A DNA stretch of 64,000 bases from Galbibacter sp038433465 (GCF_038433465.1 NZ_JAESVF010000007.1:62001-126000); one strand, 5' to 3'. Positions 26,956 through 35,832 are shown, numbered from the stretch's first letter. Program-made: numbers and translations. The notes: generated from the letters alone by a model not told the origin.

Positions 26956-27189
26956 TCAATTGATTTCATCTTTAATTGTGTCTAGTATTTCTAGCGCAGT
27001 TGCATGCTCGTCTTGATGAACAAATACTTGAACCTGATCTACAACTGTTGGACCAAATCCAGCTAGTCGTCCCGACTCTGTGTCGTTTTTAATTACTGGA
27101 GATATATTTGCTTCTTCAAACCGACTTTTAATAAGTGTTGCTTGAATGTAACTTCCTGTAAATACTCTGATATAATCTTTGTTTTCCAT
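26956..27189 (-). CDS. DUF2007 domain protein (putative signal-transducing protein)
   Basis: A 77-residue soluble protein with the DUF2007 pattern: RVFTGSYIQATLIKSRFEEANI, a central GFGPTVVDQVQVFVHQDE, then a helix ALEILDTI. Function is not established, although the family is annotated as putative signal transducing. It follows the lipoprotein gene on the same strand by 17 bases and is probably cotranscribed. Confidence 0.85.
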   Translation of the reverse strand: MENKDYIRVFTGSYIQATLIKSRFEEANISPVIKNDTESGRLAGFGPTVVDQVQVFVHQDEHATALEILDTIKDEIN

Positions 27190-27206
27190 AAATGTTGTGC
27201 TTAAAA

Positions 27207-27686
27207 TTAATTTATTCTGGGGTAAAAAGGACCTAAACGTTGGTTGTATTTCCGCTGAAAATACAAAAAGTAATTGTAGAGTTTGTAATTTACTTCATAT
27301 CCATAATCGATTTTCGGACTATAGTCAATTTGCATTTCGTATAAGTTTGGATTGTAACGTTGCGGATTCAGCACACGTTGATTCCAATTTATAACATAGA
27401 TATTGTTTCGACTTTCTAAAAATTCTTGAGAGTAATAACCTTCGGGTTGCGCAATACTATTTAACCAACTGTAAAAACCTGGATCGATAATAATTATTTC
27501 GTACTCAGTTTCTTCATCTGCAATTCGAACGGTGTCTTGTGTTCCTTTATTGTCAAATGCCTGTTTTTCTTCTGCTGAAATATTTAAGTCTGATATTTCA
27601 TCATCAGTATAAGAAGCATCTGAAGTGTTTGTGGTACCACATGCCATCAGTATAAAAAGAAGAAAGAAAGTTGCTAAATATTTCAT
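27207..27686 (-). CDS. DUF6146-type lipoprotein
   Basis: A 159-residue lipoprotein with a signal peptide and lipobox FILMAC-G (Cys16). An acidic linker leads to a conserved-looking domain with IIIIDPGFYSWLNSIAQPEGYYS and a tyrosine-rich tail (YKLYNYFLYFQRKYNQRLGPFYPRI). I recall this as the Bacteroidota DUF6146 family; its function is unknown. It is probably anchored in the cell envelope and sits upstream of the DUF2007 gene. Confidence 0.8.
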   Translation of the reverse strand: MKYLATFFLLFILMACGTTNTSDASYTDDEISDLNISAEEKQAFDNKGTQDTVRIADEETEYEIIIIDPGFYSWLNSIAQPEGYYSQEFLESRNNIYVINWNQRVLNPQRYNPNLYEMQIDYSPKIDYGYEVNYKLYNYFLYFQRKYNQRLGPFYPRIN

Positions 27687-27717
27687 GAATTTTAGAAGGT
27701 TGTTTGTATTAAAGATA

Positions 27718-27746
27718 TAAAAAAGTCAGGCGAAAAACCTGACTTT
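27718..27746 (-). terminator. intrinsic terminator of the DUF937 gene
   Basis: AAAGTCAGG / CCTGACTTT (27722-27730 with 27738-27746) with a 7-base loop. Read on the minus strand it ends in a run of Ts, 31 bases beyond the DUF937 stop. Confidence 0.85.
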
Positions 27747-27776
27747 AACTTTTAATAATGATATGTTGAATGTTTT

Positions 27777-28409
27777 TTAGCTGTTAAAGAAGCTTCCTAA
27801 CAAACCTCCAAGACCACCTTTTTTCTTACTTGATCCAATTACCATATCGGCAACATCATCTAAAACACTTCCGTCTCCATCTGTATCGATTAAAGAAGTG
27901 ATTAAGCTTTGGTTTTCTTGCGATTGCCCACCAAGCATACTTCCTAAAAGGCTACTCATATCGTTCGAACCGCTAATGTTGTTTTCTTTAGTTTGTTTTC
28001 CTAGATATCCTAAAACTAGTGGCGCAGCAATTTTTAAAATCTGACTTACAGTTCCTGCGTCGATACCAGTTTTACTACTTAATGCATTTTCGATATTCGA
28101 TTGGTTTCCACCCAAAACATGTCCTAAAATTCCAGCACCGTCATTAATAGCAGTATCGTCTACACCGCCACCAAAGAAGCCACCTAAATTATCTAAAATA
28201 CTTCCGTCGTGCTTGCTGTTAATTGCATTTAAAAGTCCTGCAGCTCCATCTGGAGAAGAGGCATTTTTTTTCATTGCACCGGTTAAAAGTGGCAAAGCCA
28301 TATTTAATAAGTTAGAAGTTTGATCTTCTGAAGTTCCTGCTTGGCTACTAATTCCGCCAATTATCTGACGACCTACGTCGCTATCTAATAATGATGCTAA
28401 TCCTGACAT
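27777..28409 (-). CDS. DUF937 domain protein
   Basis: A 210-residue, Gly/Ser/Asn-rich protein of the DUF937 type. It has repeated helical elements (NLLNMALPLLTGAMKKNA, then VSQILKIAAPLVLGYLGKQT) and a dockerin/EF-hand-like calcium loop DTDGDGSVLDDV near residue 173. There is no signal peptide. Function is unknown; DUF937 proteins resemble YidB. It is a single gene with its own terminator. Confidence 0.82.
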   Translation of the reverse strand: MSGLASLLDSDVGRQIIGGISSQAGTSEDQTSNLLNMALPLLTGAMKKNASSPDGAAGLLNAINSKHDGSILDNLGGFFGGGVDDTAINDGAGILGHVLGGNQSNIENALSSKTGIDAGTVSQILKIAAPLVLGYLGKQTKENNISGSNDMSSLLGSMLGGQSQENQSLITSLIDTDGDGSVLDDVADMVIGSSKKKGGLGGLLGSFFNS

Positions 28410-28450
28410 TTGCTATTTTTTTATAAAGGTTATAATTTCTTACAAGATAC

Positions 28451-28481
28451 AAAAAAAGTCCTTCGATTTGGAAGGACTTTT
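28451..28481 (-). terminator. intrinsic terminator of the serC/serA unit
   Basis: AAAAGTCCTTC with GAAGGACTTTT (28454-28464 with 28471-28481), A/T-rich on both flanks, placed 60 bases beyond the serA stop on the minus strand. The symmetry would let it act in both directions. Confidence 0.82.
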
Positions 28482-28541
28482 CTAAAATATTAATTTGTTT
28501 AGATTATTTTCTATTTAATACAGAAAACATCGATGTATAAC

Positions 28542-29492
28542 CTATTTAAGCAGACTTTCAATTTGGTTTGCCAATTCAACTCCAATTCGGTCTTGTGCTT
28601 CTGCAGTAGCAGCTCCAATATGCGGTGTAAGTGAAATTTTTGGATGCATTAAAACTTTGATAGCAGGTGTTGGTTCGTTTTCAAAAACGTCGATACCAGC
28701 AAATGCAACTTTGTTACTATCTAGCGCATCGATTAATGCAACTTCATCTATAACACCGCCACGAGCAGCGTTTACAATTCCTACACCATCTTTAAGTATT
28801 TCAAATTCTTTTTTCCCTAAAACGTACTCTTTCTGTGCAGGAACGTGTAAGGTTAAAAAGTCAGCTTGCTTTAAAACTTCTTCTTTTGAAACTGTTTTGA
28901 TATTGAAATCTACTTTTTGTCCGTCGAAAAACTCAAGTGGAATAGTGATATTTTCAATAAAAGGATCGAAAGCAACTACTTTCATTCCTACACCTAAAGC
29001 AATTTTTGCTGTCTCTTGTCCGATTCTCCCGATTCCGATAATACCAAGTGTTTTACCTCTTAATTCAATTCCGCCAGCATATGCTTTTTTAAGTTGTCCA
29101 AATTTGCTTTCACCTTCCAAAGGCATATTTCTGTTGGCATCGTATAAAAAACGAACACCTCCGTATAAATGAGCAAAAACAAGTTCTGCAACAGATGCAG
29201 AAGAAGCGGCAGGGGTGTTAATTACGTGTAACCCTTTTTCTTTAGCATACGCCACGTCGATATTATCCATACCAACACCACCACGACCAATAAGTTTTAA
29301 CGATGGACAAGCATCGATAAGATCTTTACGAACCTTTGTTGCGCTACGTACTAAAAGCGCGTCGATGTTGTTTTGGTTGATATAATTTTCGAGTTGTTCT
29401 TGTGCTACTTTTGTGGTGATAATCTCAAATCCTTTACTTTTTAAAGCATCAATTCCGCTTTGAGATATTCCATCGTTTGCTAATACTTTCAT
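28542..29492 (-). CDS. serA: D-3-phosphoglycerate dehydrogenase (short form, no ACT domain)
   Basis: A 316-residue D-2-hydroxyacid dehydrogenase. It has the NAD-binding motif GIGRIGQETAKIALG, the catalytic Arg in VNAARGGVIDE, the Glu in FENEPTPA and the catalytic His in LTPHIGAATAEAQ. It lacks the C-terminal ACT domain that gives serine feedback in longer SerA proteins. Adjacency to serC (63 bases, same strand) supports the serine-pathway assignment over other hydroxyacid dehydrogenases. Confidence 0.92.
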   Translation of the reverse strand: MKVLANDGISQSGIDALKSKGFEIITTKVAQEQLENYINQNNIDALLVRSATKVRKDLIDACPSLKLIGRGGVGMDNIDVAYAKEKGLHVINTPAASSASVAELVFAHLYGGVRFLYDANRNMPLEGESKFGQLKKAYAGGIELRGKTLGIIGIGRIGQETAKIALGVGMKVVAFDPFIENITIPLEFFDGQKVDFNIKTVSKEEVLKQADFLTLHVPAQKEYVLGKKEFEILKDGVGIVNAARGGVIDEVALIDALDSNKVAFAGIDVFENEPTPAIKVLMHPKISLTPHIGAATAEAQDRIGVELANQIESLLK

Positions 29493-29555
29493 TTGTTTTA
29501 TTGTTTTTTGATTTTGAATTATCGGTATAATTCAAAGTGGTACTTTTTTATATTT

Positions 29556-30620
29556 TTAAGCTTTTTGTTCGAGGGCTTGCATAACATCTACTAACGCTTG
29601 TACGCTTTCAATTGGCATTGCGTTGTACATTGAAGCTCTATATCCGCCAACACTTCTGTGTCCGTTTATGCCATTTAGTCCTGCTTCTTTTGCAAGGGTG
29701 TCAAAAGTTTCTTTGTGCGTTTCATCTACCAAGTTAAAGGTAGCATTCATAGGCGAACGATCTTCTTTTGCAGCAAAACCTTCAAATAAAGGATTTCTAT
29801 CAATTTCAGTATATAAAAGTTCAGCTTTAGCGTTGTTACGTTTTTCAATTTCAGCAACACCACCAAGGTCTTTTAACCATTGTAATGTAAGCATCGATAC
29901 ATACACAGCAAAAACAGGAGGCGTGTTAAACATACTCTCTTTATCGGCATGCACACGGTAATCGAGCATAGAAGGAATGACTCTGTCAACTTTCCCTAAT
30001 ACATCTTCTTTAACAACAACAAGGGTTGTACCAGCTGGTCCCATATTTTTTTGAGCTCCCGCATAAATGATATCGAATTTTGAAAAGTCTAAAACTCTTG
30101 AAAAAATATCCGAACTCATATCGCAAACCAAAGGCGCATCAACTTCTGGAAATTCTTTTATTTGAGTTCCGAAGATGGTATTGTTGGAAGTGCAGTGGAA
30201 ATAATCAATATCCGACGGGATGCTGTAATTTTTTGGAATGTAATTAAAGTTTGCATCTTTTGAAGACGCTACTTCAACCACTTCACCAAAAAGTTTAGCC
30301 TCCTTAATGGCTTTGCTAGACCAAGTACCAGTGTTTAAATACGCAGCTTTTTTGTTTAGTAAATTATAAGCTACATTTAAAAACTGTGTGCTCGCACCAC
30401 CTTGAAGAAACAAAGCTTTGTAACCTTTGTCTTGCAATCCTAAATGCTCTAATGCCAATGCTTGCGCTTGGTCCATTACGGCGATAAAATCTTTGCTACG
30501 GTGAGAAATTTCGATAAGCGATAAGTCTAACCCATTAAAATTGAGAATAGCTTCTGAAGCTTTTTTAAAGACCTCTTGTGGTAAAATGCAAGGTCCTGCA
30601 CTAAAATTATGCTTTTTCAT
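29556..30620 (-). CDS. serC: phosphoserine aminotransferase
   Basis: A 354-residue PLP transaminase that converts 3-phosphohydroxypyruvate and glutamate to phosphoserine. It starts with the family signature KKHNFSAGPCILP. The PLP lysine is Lys191 in IIYAGAQKNMGPAG, and a HRSVGGYRASMYNAMP segment lies near the C terminus. It precedes serA in the same direction; the pair covers the first two steps from 3-phosphoglycerate to serine. Confidence 0.95.
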   Translation of the reverse strand: MKKHNFSAGPCILPQEVFKKASEAILNFNGLDLSLIEISHRSKDFIAVMDQAQALALEHLGLQDKGYKALFLQGGASTQFLNVAYNLLNKKAAYLNTGTWSSKAIKEAKLFGEVVEVASSKDANFNYIPKNYSIPSDIDYFHCTSNNTIFGTQIKEFPEVDAPLVCDMSSDIFSRVLDFSKFDIIYAGAQKNMGPAGTTLVVVKEDVLGKVDRVIPSMLDYRVHADKESMFNTPPVFAVYVSMLTLQWLKDLGGVAEIEKRNNAKAELLYTEIDRNPLFEGFAAKEDRSPMNATFNLVDETHKETFDTLAKEAGLNGINGHRSVGGYRASMYNAMPIESVQALVDVMQALEQKA

Positions 30621-30994
30621 CTGTTATTTTTTATACGTATTTGTTCAGATGAAATTTACCTAAATGTATATTGATTGCGTTTTCAAATTAATTTTTAGGC
30701 TTATTTCATACAAATAGTTAGTTGTGTTTATTCTCTACAAATTTGCTAATTTATAATAGAAATACCGTTATAAAAAGTATAATAATTTTGTTGGATTGTT
30801 AACAAAAATTAGAGAGTTGTTAGATAGTTGCGATATGAGTTGTTAATTTATTAAACACTTCATATACTGATGTTTCTATTTTGGTGAACTAACTTCTAGA
30901 ATATTAATAGTTTAACCTATAGATTAAATAGATTTATTGCTGAATGTTATAAGCTTCAGTTAAAATGAAAAATAAGCTTCAGATGAAAAGTAGT
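30621..30994. other. gene-free stretch upstream of serC
   Basis: This is 374 bases of A+T-rich sequence. The only structure I see is a direct repeat of ATAAGCTTCAG at 30949-30959 and 30972-30982 (23-base period). No exact TAnnTTTG box facing serC, no frame worth reporting and no terminator were found. Confidence 0.6.
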
Positions 30995-32056
30995 TTAAAC
31001 TTTTAGAAGAAACTGAATAGTATCTACACCATCGGCATAATCCCAAAGCGCAGGATGTTGAGTTTGTCCAAAGGCAATTTCGTTTTCCATAAAATTGTCA
31101 GCAACCACACATTGAATCTTATCTTCGTCTTGTTTTAATTTTTCTTTTAAAGCTGTTGTGGACTTGTATTTTTCGTAGAAAACTGTAGCGATAGGCGAGG
31201 CGTAATTTTCGTCTTCCTTCAGCATTAAAAATCCGTTTTCTAGCAAATCAAACAAACTCATTAAATACACGGCTTTGTTGTAATCGTAATTGTTGGCATA
31301 TTTATTTTGATGAATAATATCGCCATACTCAAAAATAGCCTTAAAGAAAGTGTCAAAATTATAATCTTCTGGAACAAACAGTTTTGACACACTGCGACAA
31401 CCGAGTCCGTAATACGTAAAAATGTCTTTCCCGAGCGCTGTAAGTTGCTCTTGGGTTTCGTTGCCAGTAAGTACAGCGACCGAATTTCTGTTTTTTCTGA
31501 TGATGTTGGGTTTGCTTCCAAAGTAATATTCAAAATAGCGAGCGGTATTGTCGCTTCCAGTGGCAATTACAGCATCGAAGTTTTCTAATTTTTCTTCAGT
31601 AAAAACAATTTTGTCTTTAAACGAAGGAGCAACAAATTCTAGATATTTAGCTAAAAAGGGGAGCAAGTGCTTGTCGTTTGACGATTGTTTAACAGTAACA
31701 CGATGACCAGAAATTAAAACCGACAAAAAATCGTGAAAGCCAACCAAAGGAATATTTCCAGCCATAATAATGGCGATGTTTTTTGGTGTAACATCTTCCA
31801 TAAGGTAAGCACTTAACCACTTTTTCAAGTTACTTTCGGTTAAAGCTTCAGCCCAGTTTTGCAGTGCAAACTGTATATTTTGCTTGGTAAACCACGAATT
31901 GTGTTCTTCTGCTAGTTTTATTTGGTGTTTAAAACCATCGTATAAATCGGCCTCTTTGCTATTGGCTTCAAAAACAGGAGTTTCGTTGGTTGAAAATTGC
32001 GCCATAAAGGCACCAAGTTTAACAAAAGCATTAATTCTGTTGTGAATGTCACTCAT
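30995..32056 (-). CDS. acyl-CoA reductase (LuxC family)
   Basis: A 353-residue protein of the LuxC-type acyl-CoA reductase family. It shows an aldehyde-dehydrogenase-like fold with IAIIMAGNIPLVGFHDFLSVL, ATGSDNTARYFEYYFG and IRKNRNSVAVLTG. The candidate catalytic Cys is in YGLGCRSVSKLFVP. LuxC enzymes reduce acyl-CoA or acyl-enzyme to aldehyde with NADPH, but no other lux genes are present, so the substrate here is unknown. It is divergent from the ferredoxin gene. A TAAATTTG -7 box lies upstream at 32099-32106. Confidence 0.85.
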   Translation of the reverse strand: MSDIHNRINAFVKLGAFMAQFSTNETPVFEANSKEADLYDGFKHQIKLAEEHNSWFTKQNIQFALQNWAEALTESNLKKWLSAYLMEDVTPKNIAIIMAGNIPLVGFHDFLSVLISGHRVTVKQSSNDKHLLPFLAKYLEFVAPSFKDKIVFTEEKLENFDAVIATGSDNTARYFEYYFGSKPNIIRKNRNSVAVLTGNETQEQLTALGKDIFTYYGLGCRSVSKLFVPEDYNFDTFFKAIFEYGDIIHQNKYANNYDYNKAVYLMSLFDLLENGFLMLKEDENYASPIATVFYEKYKSTTALKEKLKQDEDKIQCVVADNFMENEIAFGQTQHPALWDYADGVDTIQFLLKV

Positions 32057-32098
32057 TATATTTGGTTAAGATTTTGTTTGTCTTTATTTTTGACATTG

Positions 32099-32106
32099 CA
32101 AATTTA
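32099..32106 (-). promoter_or_regulatory. -7 box upstream of the acyl-CoA reductase gene
   Basis: On the minus strand it reads TAAATTTG, an exact TAnnTTTG match, 43 bases before the start codon. I see no convincing -33 TTTG at the ideal spacing. Confidence 0.5.
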
Positions 32107-32232
32107 CACAATAGAACCGAGGCGTACTTTTATTCTGAATAAATTTTATTTTTTATGAAAGGATAACTTTTAAAAATCGACTTAAAAAACTATTGAATTT
32201 GCCGATTGTTTAAAATATGAAAAAGTAGAATT

Positions 32233-32586
32233 ATGGCGATTATTATAACTGATGAATGTATAAATTGCGGGGCTTGTGAACCAGAATGCCCAAATACCGC
32301 AATATATGAAGGAGCAGACGATTGGAGATATAGCGATGGAACCTCGTTAAATGGAGATGTTGTATTACCAGATGGAAAGGCTGTAAATGCCGAAGATGCA
32401 CAAGACCCAATTAGCGATGAAATTTATTACATCGTTCCAGATAAATGTACGGAGTGTAAAGGTTTTCATGAAGAGCCTCAATGTGCTGCTGTTTGTCCGG
32501 TTGACTGTTGTGTTCCAGACGACGACCATGTAGAAGGGGAAGACGAGTTGTTAGCAAAACAACGTTTTATGCACCCAGATGGATAA
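32233..32586 (+). CDS. 4Fe-4S dicluster ferredoxin
   Basis: A 117-residue ferredoxin. The first cluster motif is CINCGACEPECP (residues 10-21). The second is CTECKGFHEEPQCAAVCPVDCC (about residues 75-96), with the enlarged loop between the second and third Cys typical of the Allochromatium-type 2[4Fe-4S] ferredoxins. An acidic insert separates the motifs. It is a cytoplasmic electron carrier; partners are unknown. It is divergent from the acyl-CoA reductase gene and closed by a strong hairpin. Confidence 0.93.
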   Translation: MAIIITDECINCGACEPECPNTAIYEGADDWRYSDGTSLNGDVVLPDGKAVNAEDAQDPISDEIYYIVPDKCTECKGFHEEPQCAAVCPVDCCVPDDDHVEGEDELLAKQRFMHPDG

Positions 32587-32608
32587 GATTGTATTCTTTT
32601 TTAAATAG

Positions 32609-32638
32609 AAAAGGGATTCGATATCGAATCCCTTTTTG
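32609..32638. terminator. bidirectional intrinsic terminator between ferredoxin and the secreted-protein gene
   Basis: A 28-base perfect palindrome: AAAAGGGATTCGAT followed immediately by its reverse complement, with T runs on both strands. It lies 22 bases after the ferredoxin stop and 20 bases after the convergent gene's stop. Confidence 0.88.
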
Positions 32639-32658
32639 TTTTTTAAAGATGTTGGTTA

Positions 32659-33183
32659 TTACTGTTGTTTGTAAATTCGTTTTACAACAGTGTTATTGTC
32701 GGGGTTAGCAATTTCTACCACAAAGTTTTGATTGGCATCAAAATATCCAACGCCTTTACCATTTTTAGTTTCTACAATGTATTTATTGTTTGTAGATTGG
32801 TAAATTGTAGCATTTAAGTTTTGATTTTCAGAATTTATAACAAACCCGTTGTCGCTTGGTAAAAAATCGCAATGCGTGTCATTACACACAAATTGTGTTT
32901 TTTTATCAATAACAATATTCCCAGAACTTTCTACCATTGTTTCTTGTTTTGTAACCTTTACAGGTGTTTGAGCTCTGTCTTGGTTTAATTCATTTCTGTC
33001 TGCAACATCAAGACGCACATCTTGCTCTTGTGTTACTTGTACTTGCTCTTTTACTTCTTCTTCTCCTAAGTTGGTTTTTACCTTAGTAGTTTTGGTAACA
33101 GTTTCTTCCAATACGTTTTTGTTTTGTGCAAACCCGATTGAAGTTGTCAAAATAATAGTGGTTAATAAAATTAAATTTTTCAT
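32659..33183 (-). CDS. exported hypothetical protein, 174 aa
   Basis: A signal peptide (MKNLILLTTIILTTSIGFA-Q) is followed by a Thr/Glu/Lys-rich low-complexity stretch (TVTKTTKVKTNLGEEEVKEQ). A C-terminal beta-rich domain reads YIVETKNGKGVGYFDANQNFVVE. No family recognised. It is probably periplasmic or surface-located. It is divergent from dnaK with a 200-base gap that holds the dnaK control elements. Confidence 0.72.
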   Translation of the reverse strand: MKNLILLTTIILTTSIGFAQNKNVLEETVTKTTKVKTNLGEEEVKEQVQVTQEQDVRLDVADRNELNQDRAQTPVKVTKQETMVESSGNIVIDKKTQFVCNDTHCDFLPSDNGFVINSENQNLNATIYQSTNNKYIVETKNGKGVGYFDANQNFVVEIANPDNNTVVKRIYKQQ

Positions 33184-33298
33184 GTCTTTTTTTGTTTTGA
33201 TTATACTTTAATATACGGTTTTACAGTCGCTAAAGATGTTAAGGACTTATTAATCAGTTGTTAGAATTTGTTAAGATGAAGAAGGAATTTTATTTACA

Positions 33299-33339
33299 TG
33301 ACACTTTGTCATTTTTAATGTCGTGGCATAATGATTGAC
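33299..33339 (+). promoter_or_regulatory. dnaK upstream control region: TGACA inverted repeat and sigma-54-like element
   Basis: The inverted repeat TGACA-CTT-TGTCA (33299-33311) is followed by TGGCA (33324-33328) and TTGAC (33335-33339) at exactly sigma-54 -24/-12 spacing. The -12 position is A instead of C, so this is an imperfect match. It lies about 50-90 bases upstream of the dnaK start. It may be a stress-controlled promoter; that is inference. Confidence 0.45.
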
Positions 33340-33390
33340 TTTTACAACACGAATCGAAAATAGAATTTCAAACACTATAAAAACATAAAC

Positions 33391-35298
33391 ATGAGTAAAA
33401 TTATTGGAATAGACTTAGGTACAACCAACTCTTGTGTTTCCGTAATGGAAGGAAACGAACCAGTGGTAATACCTAATGCTGAAGGAAAAAGAACAACCCC
33501 TTCTGTAATTGCTTTTGTTGAAGGCGGAGAAATAAAAGTAGGAGACCCTGCAAAGCGTCAAGCAGTTACAAACCCTAATAAAACTATATATTCTATTAAA
33601 CGTTTTATGGGGAATAAATTTTCTGAATCTCAAAAAGAAGCAGATAGAGTACCTTATAATGTAGTAAAAGGAGATAACGACACTCCACGTGTTGATATTG
33701 ACGGACGTTTATATACACCTCAAGAATTATCAGCAATGATTCTTCAAAAAATGAAGAAAACTGCTGAAGATTATTTAGGACAAGACGTAAGGCAAGCAGT
33801 TATTACAGTACCAGCTTACTTTAACGATTCTCAACGTCAAGCAACAAAAGAAGCTGGTGAGATTGCAGGTTTAAAAGTTGAAAGAATTATCAACGAGCCT
33901 ACTGCCGCTGCTTTAGCTTACGGAATGGATAAAAAAGGAGACGACCAAAAAATTGTTGTATTTGACTTTGGTGGTGGTACACACGACGTTTCTATTTTAG
34001 AATTAGGAGATGGTGTTTTTGAAGTACTTTCTACTGATGGAGATACACACTTAGGAGGAGATGATGTTGATGAAAAAATCATCGATTGGTTAGCAGATGA
34101 GTTCCAAGCGGAAGAAAACATGGATCTTAGAAAAGATTCTATTGCACTTCAACGTTTAAAAGAAGCTGCTGAGAAAGCTAAAATCGAATTGTCTTCTGCA
34201 AATCAAACAGAAATCAATTTACCATATATTACAGCTACAGCTAGCGGACCAAAACACTTGGTAAAAACATTAAGCAAAGCTAAGTTCGAGCAATTAATTG
34301 CCGATTTAGTAGAGCGCACAATCAAGCCTTGTGAGTCTGCTTTAAAAAGCGCTGGATTATCAAAAAGCGATATCGACGAAATTATCTTAGTAGGTGGTTC
34401 TACCAGAATTCCTGCAGTACAAGAAGCTGTAGAGAAATTCTTCGGGAAAAAACCTTCTAAAGGAGTTAACCCAGACGAGGTAGTTGCTGTTGGAGCTGCT
34501 ATTCAAGGAGGGGTGTTAACAGGAGATGTAAAAGACGTATTACTTTTAGATGTAACGCCACTTTCATTAGGTATCGAAACAATGGGAGGTGTAATGACCA
34601 AGTTAATCGAGGCAAACACAACAATTCCTTCTAAAAAATCGCAAGTGTTCTCTACGGCTGCCGACAATCAGCCATCTGTAGAAATTCACGTATTACAAGG
34701 AGAGCGCCCAATGGCTGCCGATAACAAAACTATCGGACGTTTTCACCTTGACGGAATTCCACCAGCGCAACGAGGGGTACCGCAAATTGAAGTAACTTTT
34801 GATATTGATGCGAACGGAATTATCAACGTTTCTGCAAAAGATAAAGGAACAAACAAAGAGCAAAACATTCGTATCGAAGCTTCTTCAGGATTAACAGAAG
34901 AAGAAATCGAGAAAATGAAAAAAGAAGCTGAAGCAAATGCTGATGCTGATAAAAAGGCTAAAGAAAAAGTAGATAAGTTAAATGAAGCAGATGGAATGAT
35001 TTTCCAAACTGAAAAACAGTTAAAAGAGTTTGGTGATAAACTTTCTGCTGATAAAAAACAGCCTATCGAAGCTGCTTTAGAAGAATTGAAAAAAGCTTAC
35101 GAAACTAAAGATGTTGAAACCATTCAACCAGCTTTAGATAAAATTAACGAGGCTTGGAAAGTTGCTTCTGAAGAAATGTACAAAGCACAAGCTGAAGCAC
35201 AACAAAACGGTGCTCCTGGAGCAGACGCTCAAGCAAATGCTGGGGATGCAAAAGAAGGCGATGATGTTCAAGATGTTGATTTTGAAGAAGTGAAGTAA
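33391..35298 (+). CDS. dnaK: chaperone DnaK (Hsp70)
   Basis: A 635-residue Hsp70. The nucleotide-binding domain begins GIDLGTTNSCVSVMEG and includes VPAYFNDSQRQATKEAG and FDFGGGTHDVSILELG. The linker DVLLLDVTPLSLGIE leads to the substrate-binding domain, then a helical lid and an Ala/Gln/Gly-rich tail ending DVDFEEVK. Length is normal. No dnaJ or grpE lies beside it. It has a strong terminator. Confidence 0.98.
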   Translation: MSKIIGIDLGTTNSCVSVMEGNEPVVIPNAEGKRTTPSVIAFVEGGEIKVGDPAKRQAVTNPNKTIYSIKRFMGNKFSESQKEADRVPYNVVKGDNDTPRVDIDGRLYTPQELSAMILQKMKKTAEDYLGQDVRQAVITVPAYFNDSQRQATKEAGEIAGLKVERIINEPTAAALAYGMDKKGDDQKIVVFDFGGGTHDVSILELGDGVFEVLSTDGDTHLGGDDVDEKIIDWLADEFQAEENMDLRKDSIALQRLKEAAEKAKIELSSANQTEINLPYITATASGPKHLVKTLSKAKFEQLIADLVERTIKPCESALKSAGLSKSDIDEIILVGGSTRIPAVQEAVEKFFGKKPSKGVNPDEVVAVGAAIQGGVLTGDVKDVLLLDVTPLSLGIETMGGVMTKLIEANTTIPSKKSQVFSTAADNQPSVEIHVLQGERPMAADNKTIGRFHLDGIPPAQRGVPQIEVTFDIDANGIINVSAKDKGTNKEQNIRIEASSGLTEEEIEKMKKEAEANADADKKAKEKVDKLNEADGMIFQTEKQLKEFGDKLSADKKQPIEAALEELKKAYETKDVETIQPALDKINEAWKVASEEMYKAQAEAQQNGAPGADAQANAGDAKEGDDVQDVDFEEVK

Positions 35299-35318
35299 TT
35301 CGTTTTAAATTATAGCAT

Positions 35319-35352
35319 AAAAAAACCCGAAACAAAAGTTTCGGGTTTTTTT
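35319..35352. terminator. intrinsic terminator of dnaK (symmetrical)
   Basis: AAACCCGAAAC-AAAA-GTTTCGGGTTT flanked by A and T runs on both sides, about 20 bases after the dnaK stop. It can also serve the small minus-strand gene whose stop is at 35358. Confidence 0.93.
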
Positions 35353-35357
35353 ATGTT

Positions 35358-35456
35358 TTACTGTTTTGAAATTTTTTTAAAGATCTCTAAGAAAAACCAA
35401 AGTATAATGCCTAAAGCTGCTGCGTATAGGCCAACTGTAATTAATATTTCATTCAT
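35358..35456 (-). CDS. small membrane protein, 32 aa
   Basis: An open frame starting MNEILITVGLYAAALG, continuing as one hydrophobic helix (GIILWFFLEIF) and ending in the basic tail KKISKQ. The shape is that of a single-pass inner-membrane microprotein. Its frame closes six bases from the shared dnaK terminator, which can act on the minus strand. A second, similar-sized membrane frame lies upstream on the same strand. No family is known to me and translation is unproven. Confidence 0.5.
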   Translation of the reverse strand: MNEILITVGLYAAALGIILWFFLEIFKKISKQ

Positions 35457-35575
35457 TGCTTATTGATTTTTTTAATCGGATGCAAAACTAAATTATCTAA
35501 AACCGGAAGTTGTTAAATCCAATATATTAAATTATTGTAAGAAATTACTTTCTTGTAGAGTTTTAAACTGAAAGC

Positions 35576-35686
35576 TTAACTGCCTTTTTTCAGTATAAAA
35601 ACTCCAATTTCTTTAACAAGCCAAACGGCCATCCCGATTACAGCGGCAATTTTTCCTATTTGTATCAAAATAAATTGTGTATCCAT
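35576..35686 (-). CDS. small membrane protein, 36 aa
   Basis: The frame starts MDTQFILIQIGKIAAVIG, runs through the hydrophobic stretch MAVWLV and VFIL, and ends KKGS. It is a single-pass microprotein candidate like the one at 35358-35456, with the same orientation and a similar Lys-rich C terminus. The region between the two (119 bases) shows no hairpin. They may be a pair of related genes downstream of recQ's convergent partner dnaK. Evidence is the frame, composition and pairing only. Confidence 0.45.
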   Translation of the reverse strand: MDTQFILIQIGKIAAVIGMAVWLVKEIGVFILKKGS

Positions 35687-35832
35687 AACTATAAGTTTTT
35701 AATGTGCAATATTAAATGGAGATGAAAAACTAAAATATGATTTCAGTCATATCATTTCATTGCAATTATATGATGATAGATACGTAGAGAGGTTGCTTCT
35801 TAGATTTGAATTTAGAATAACTTTAACACAAG

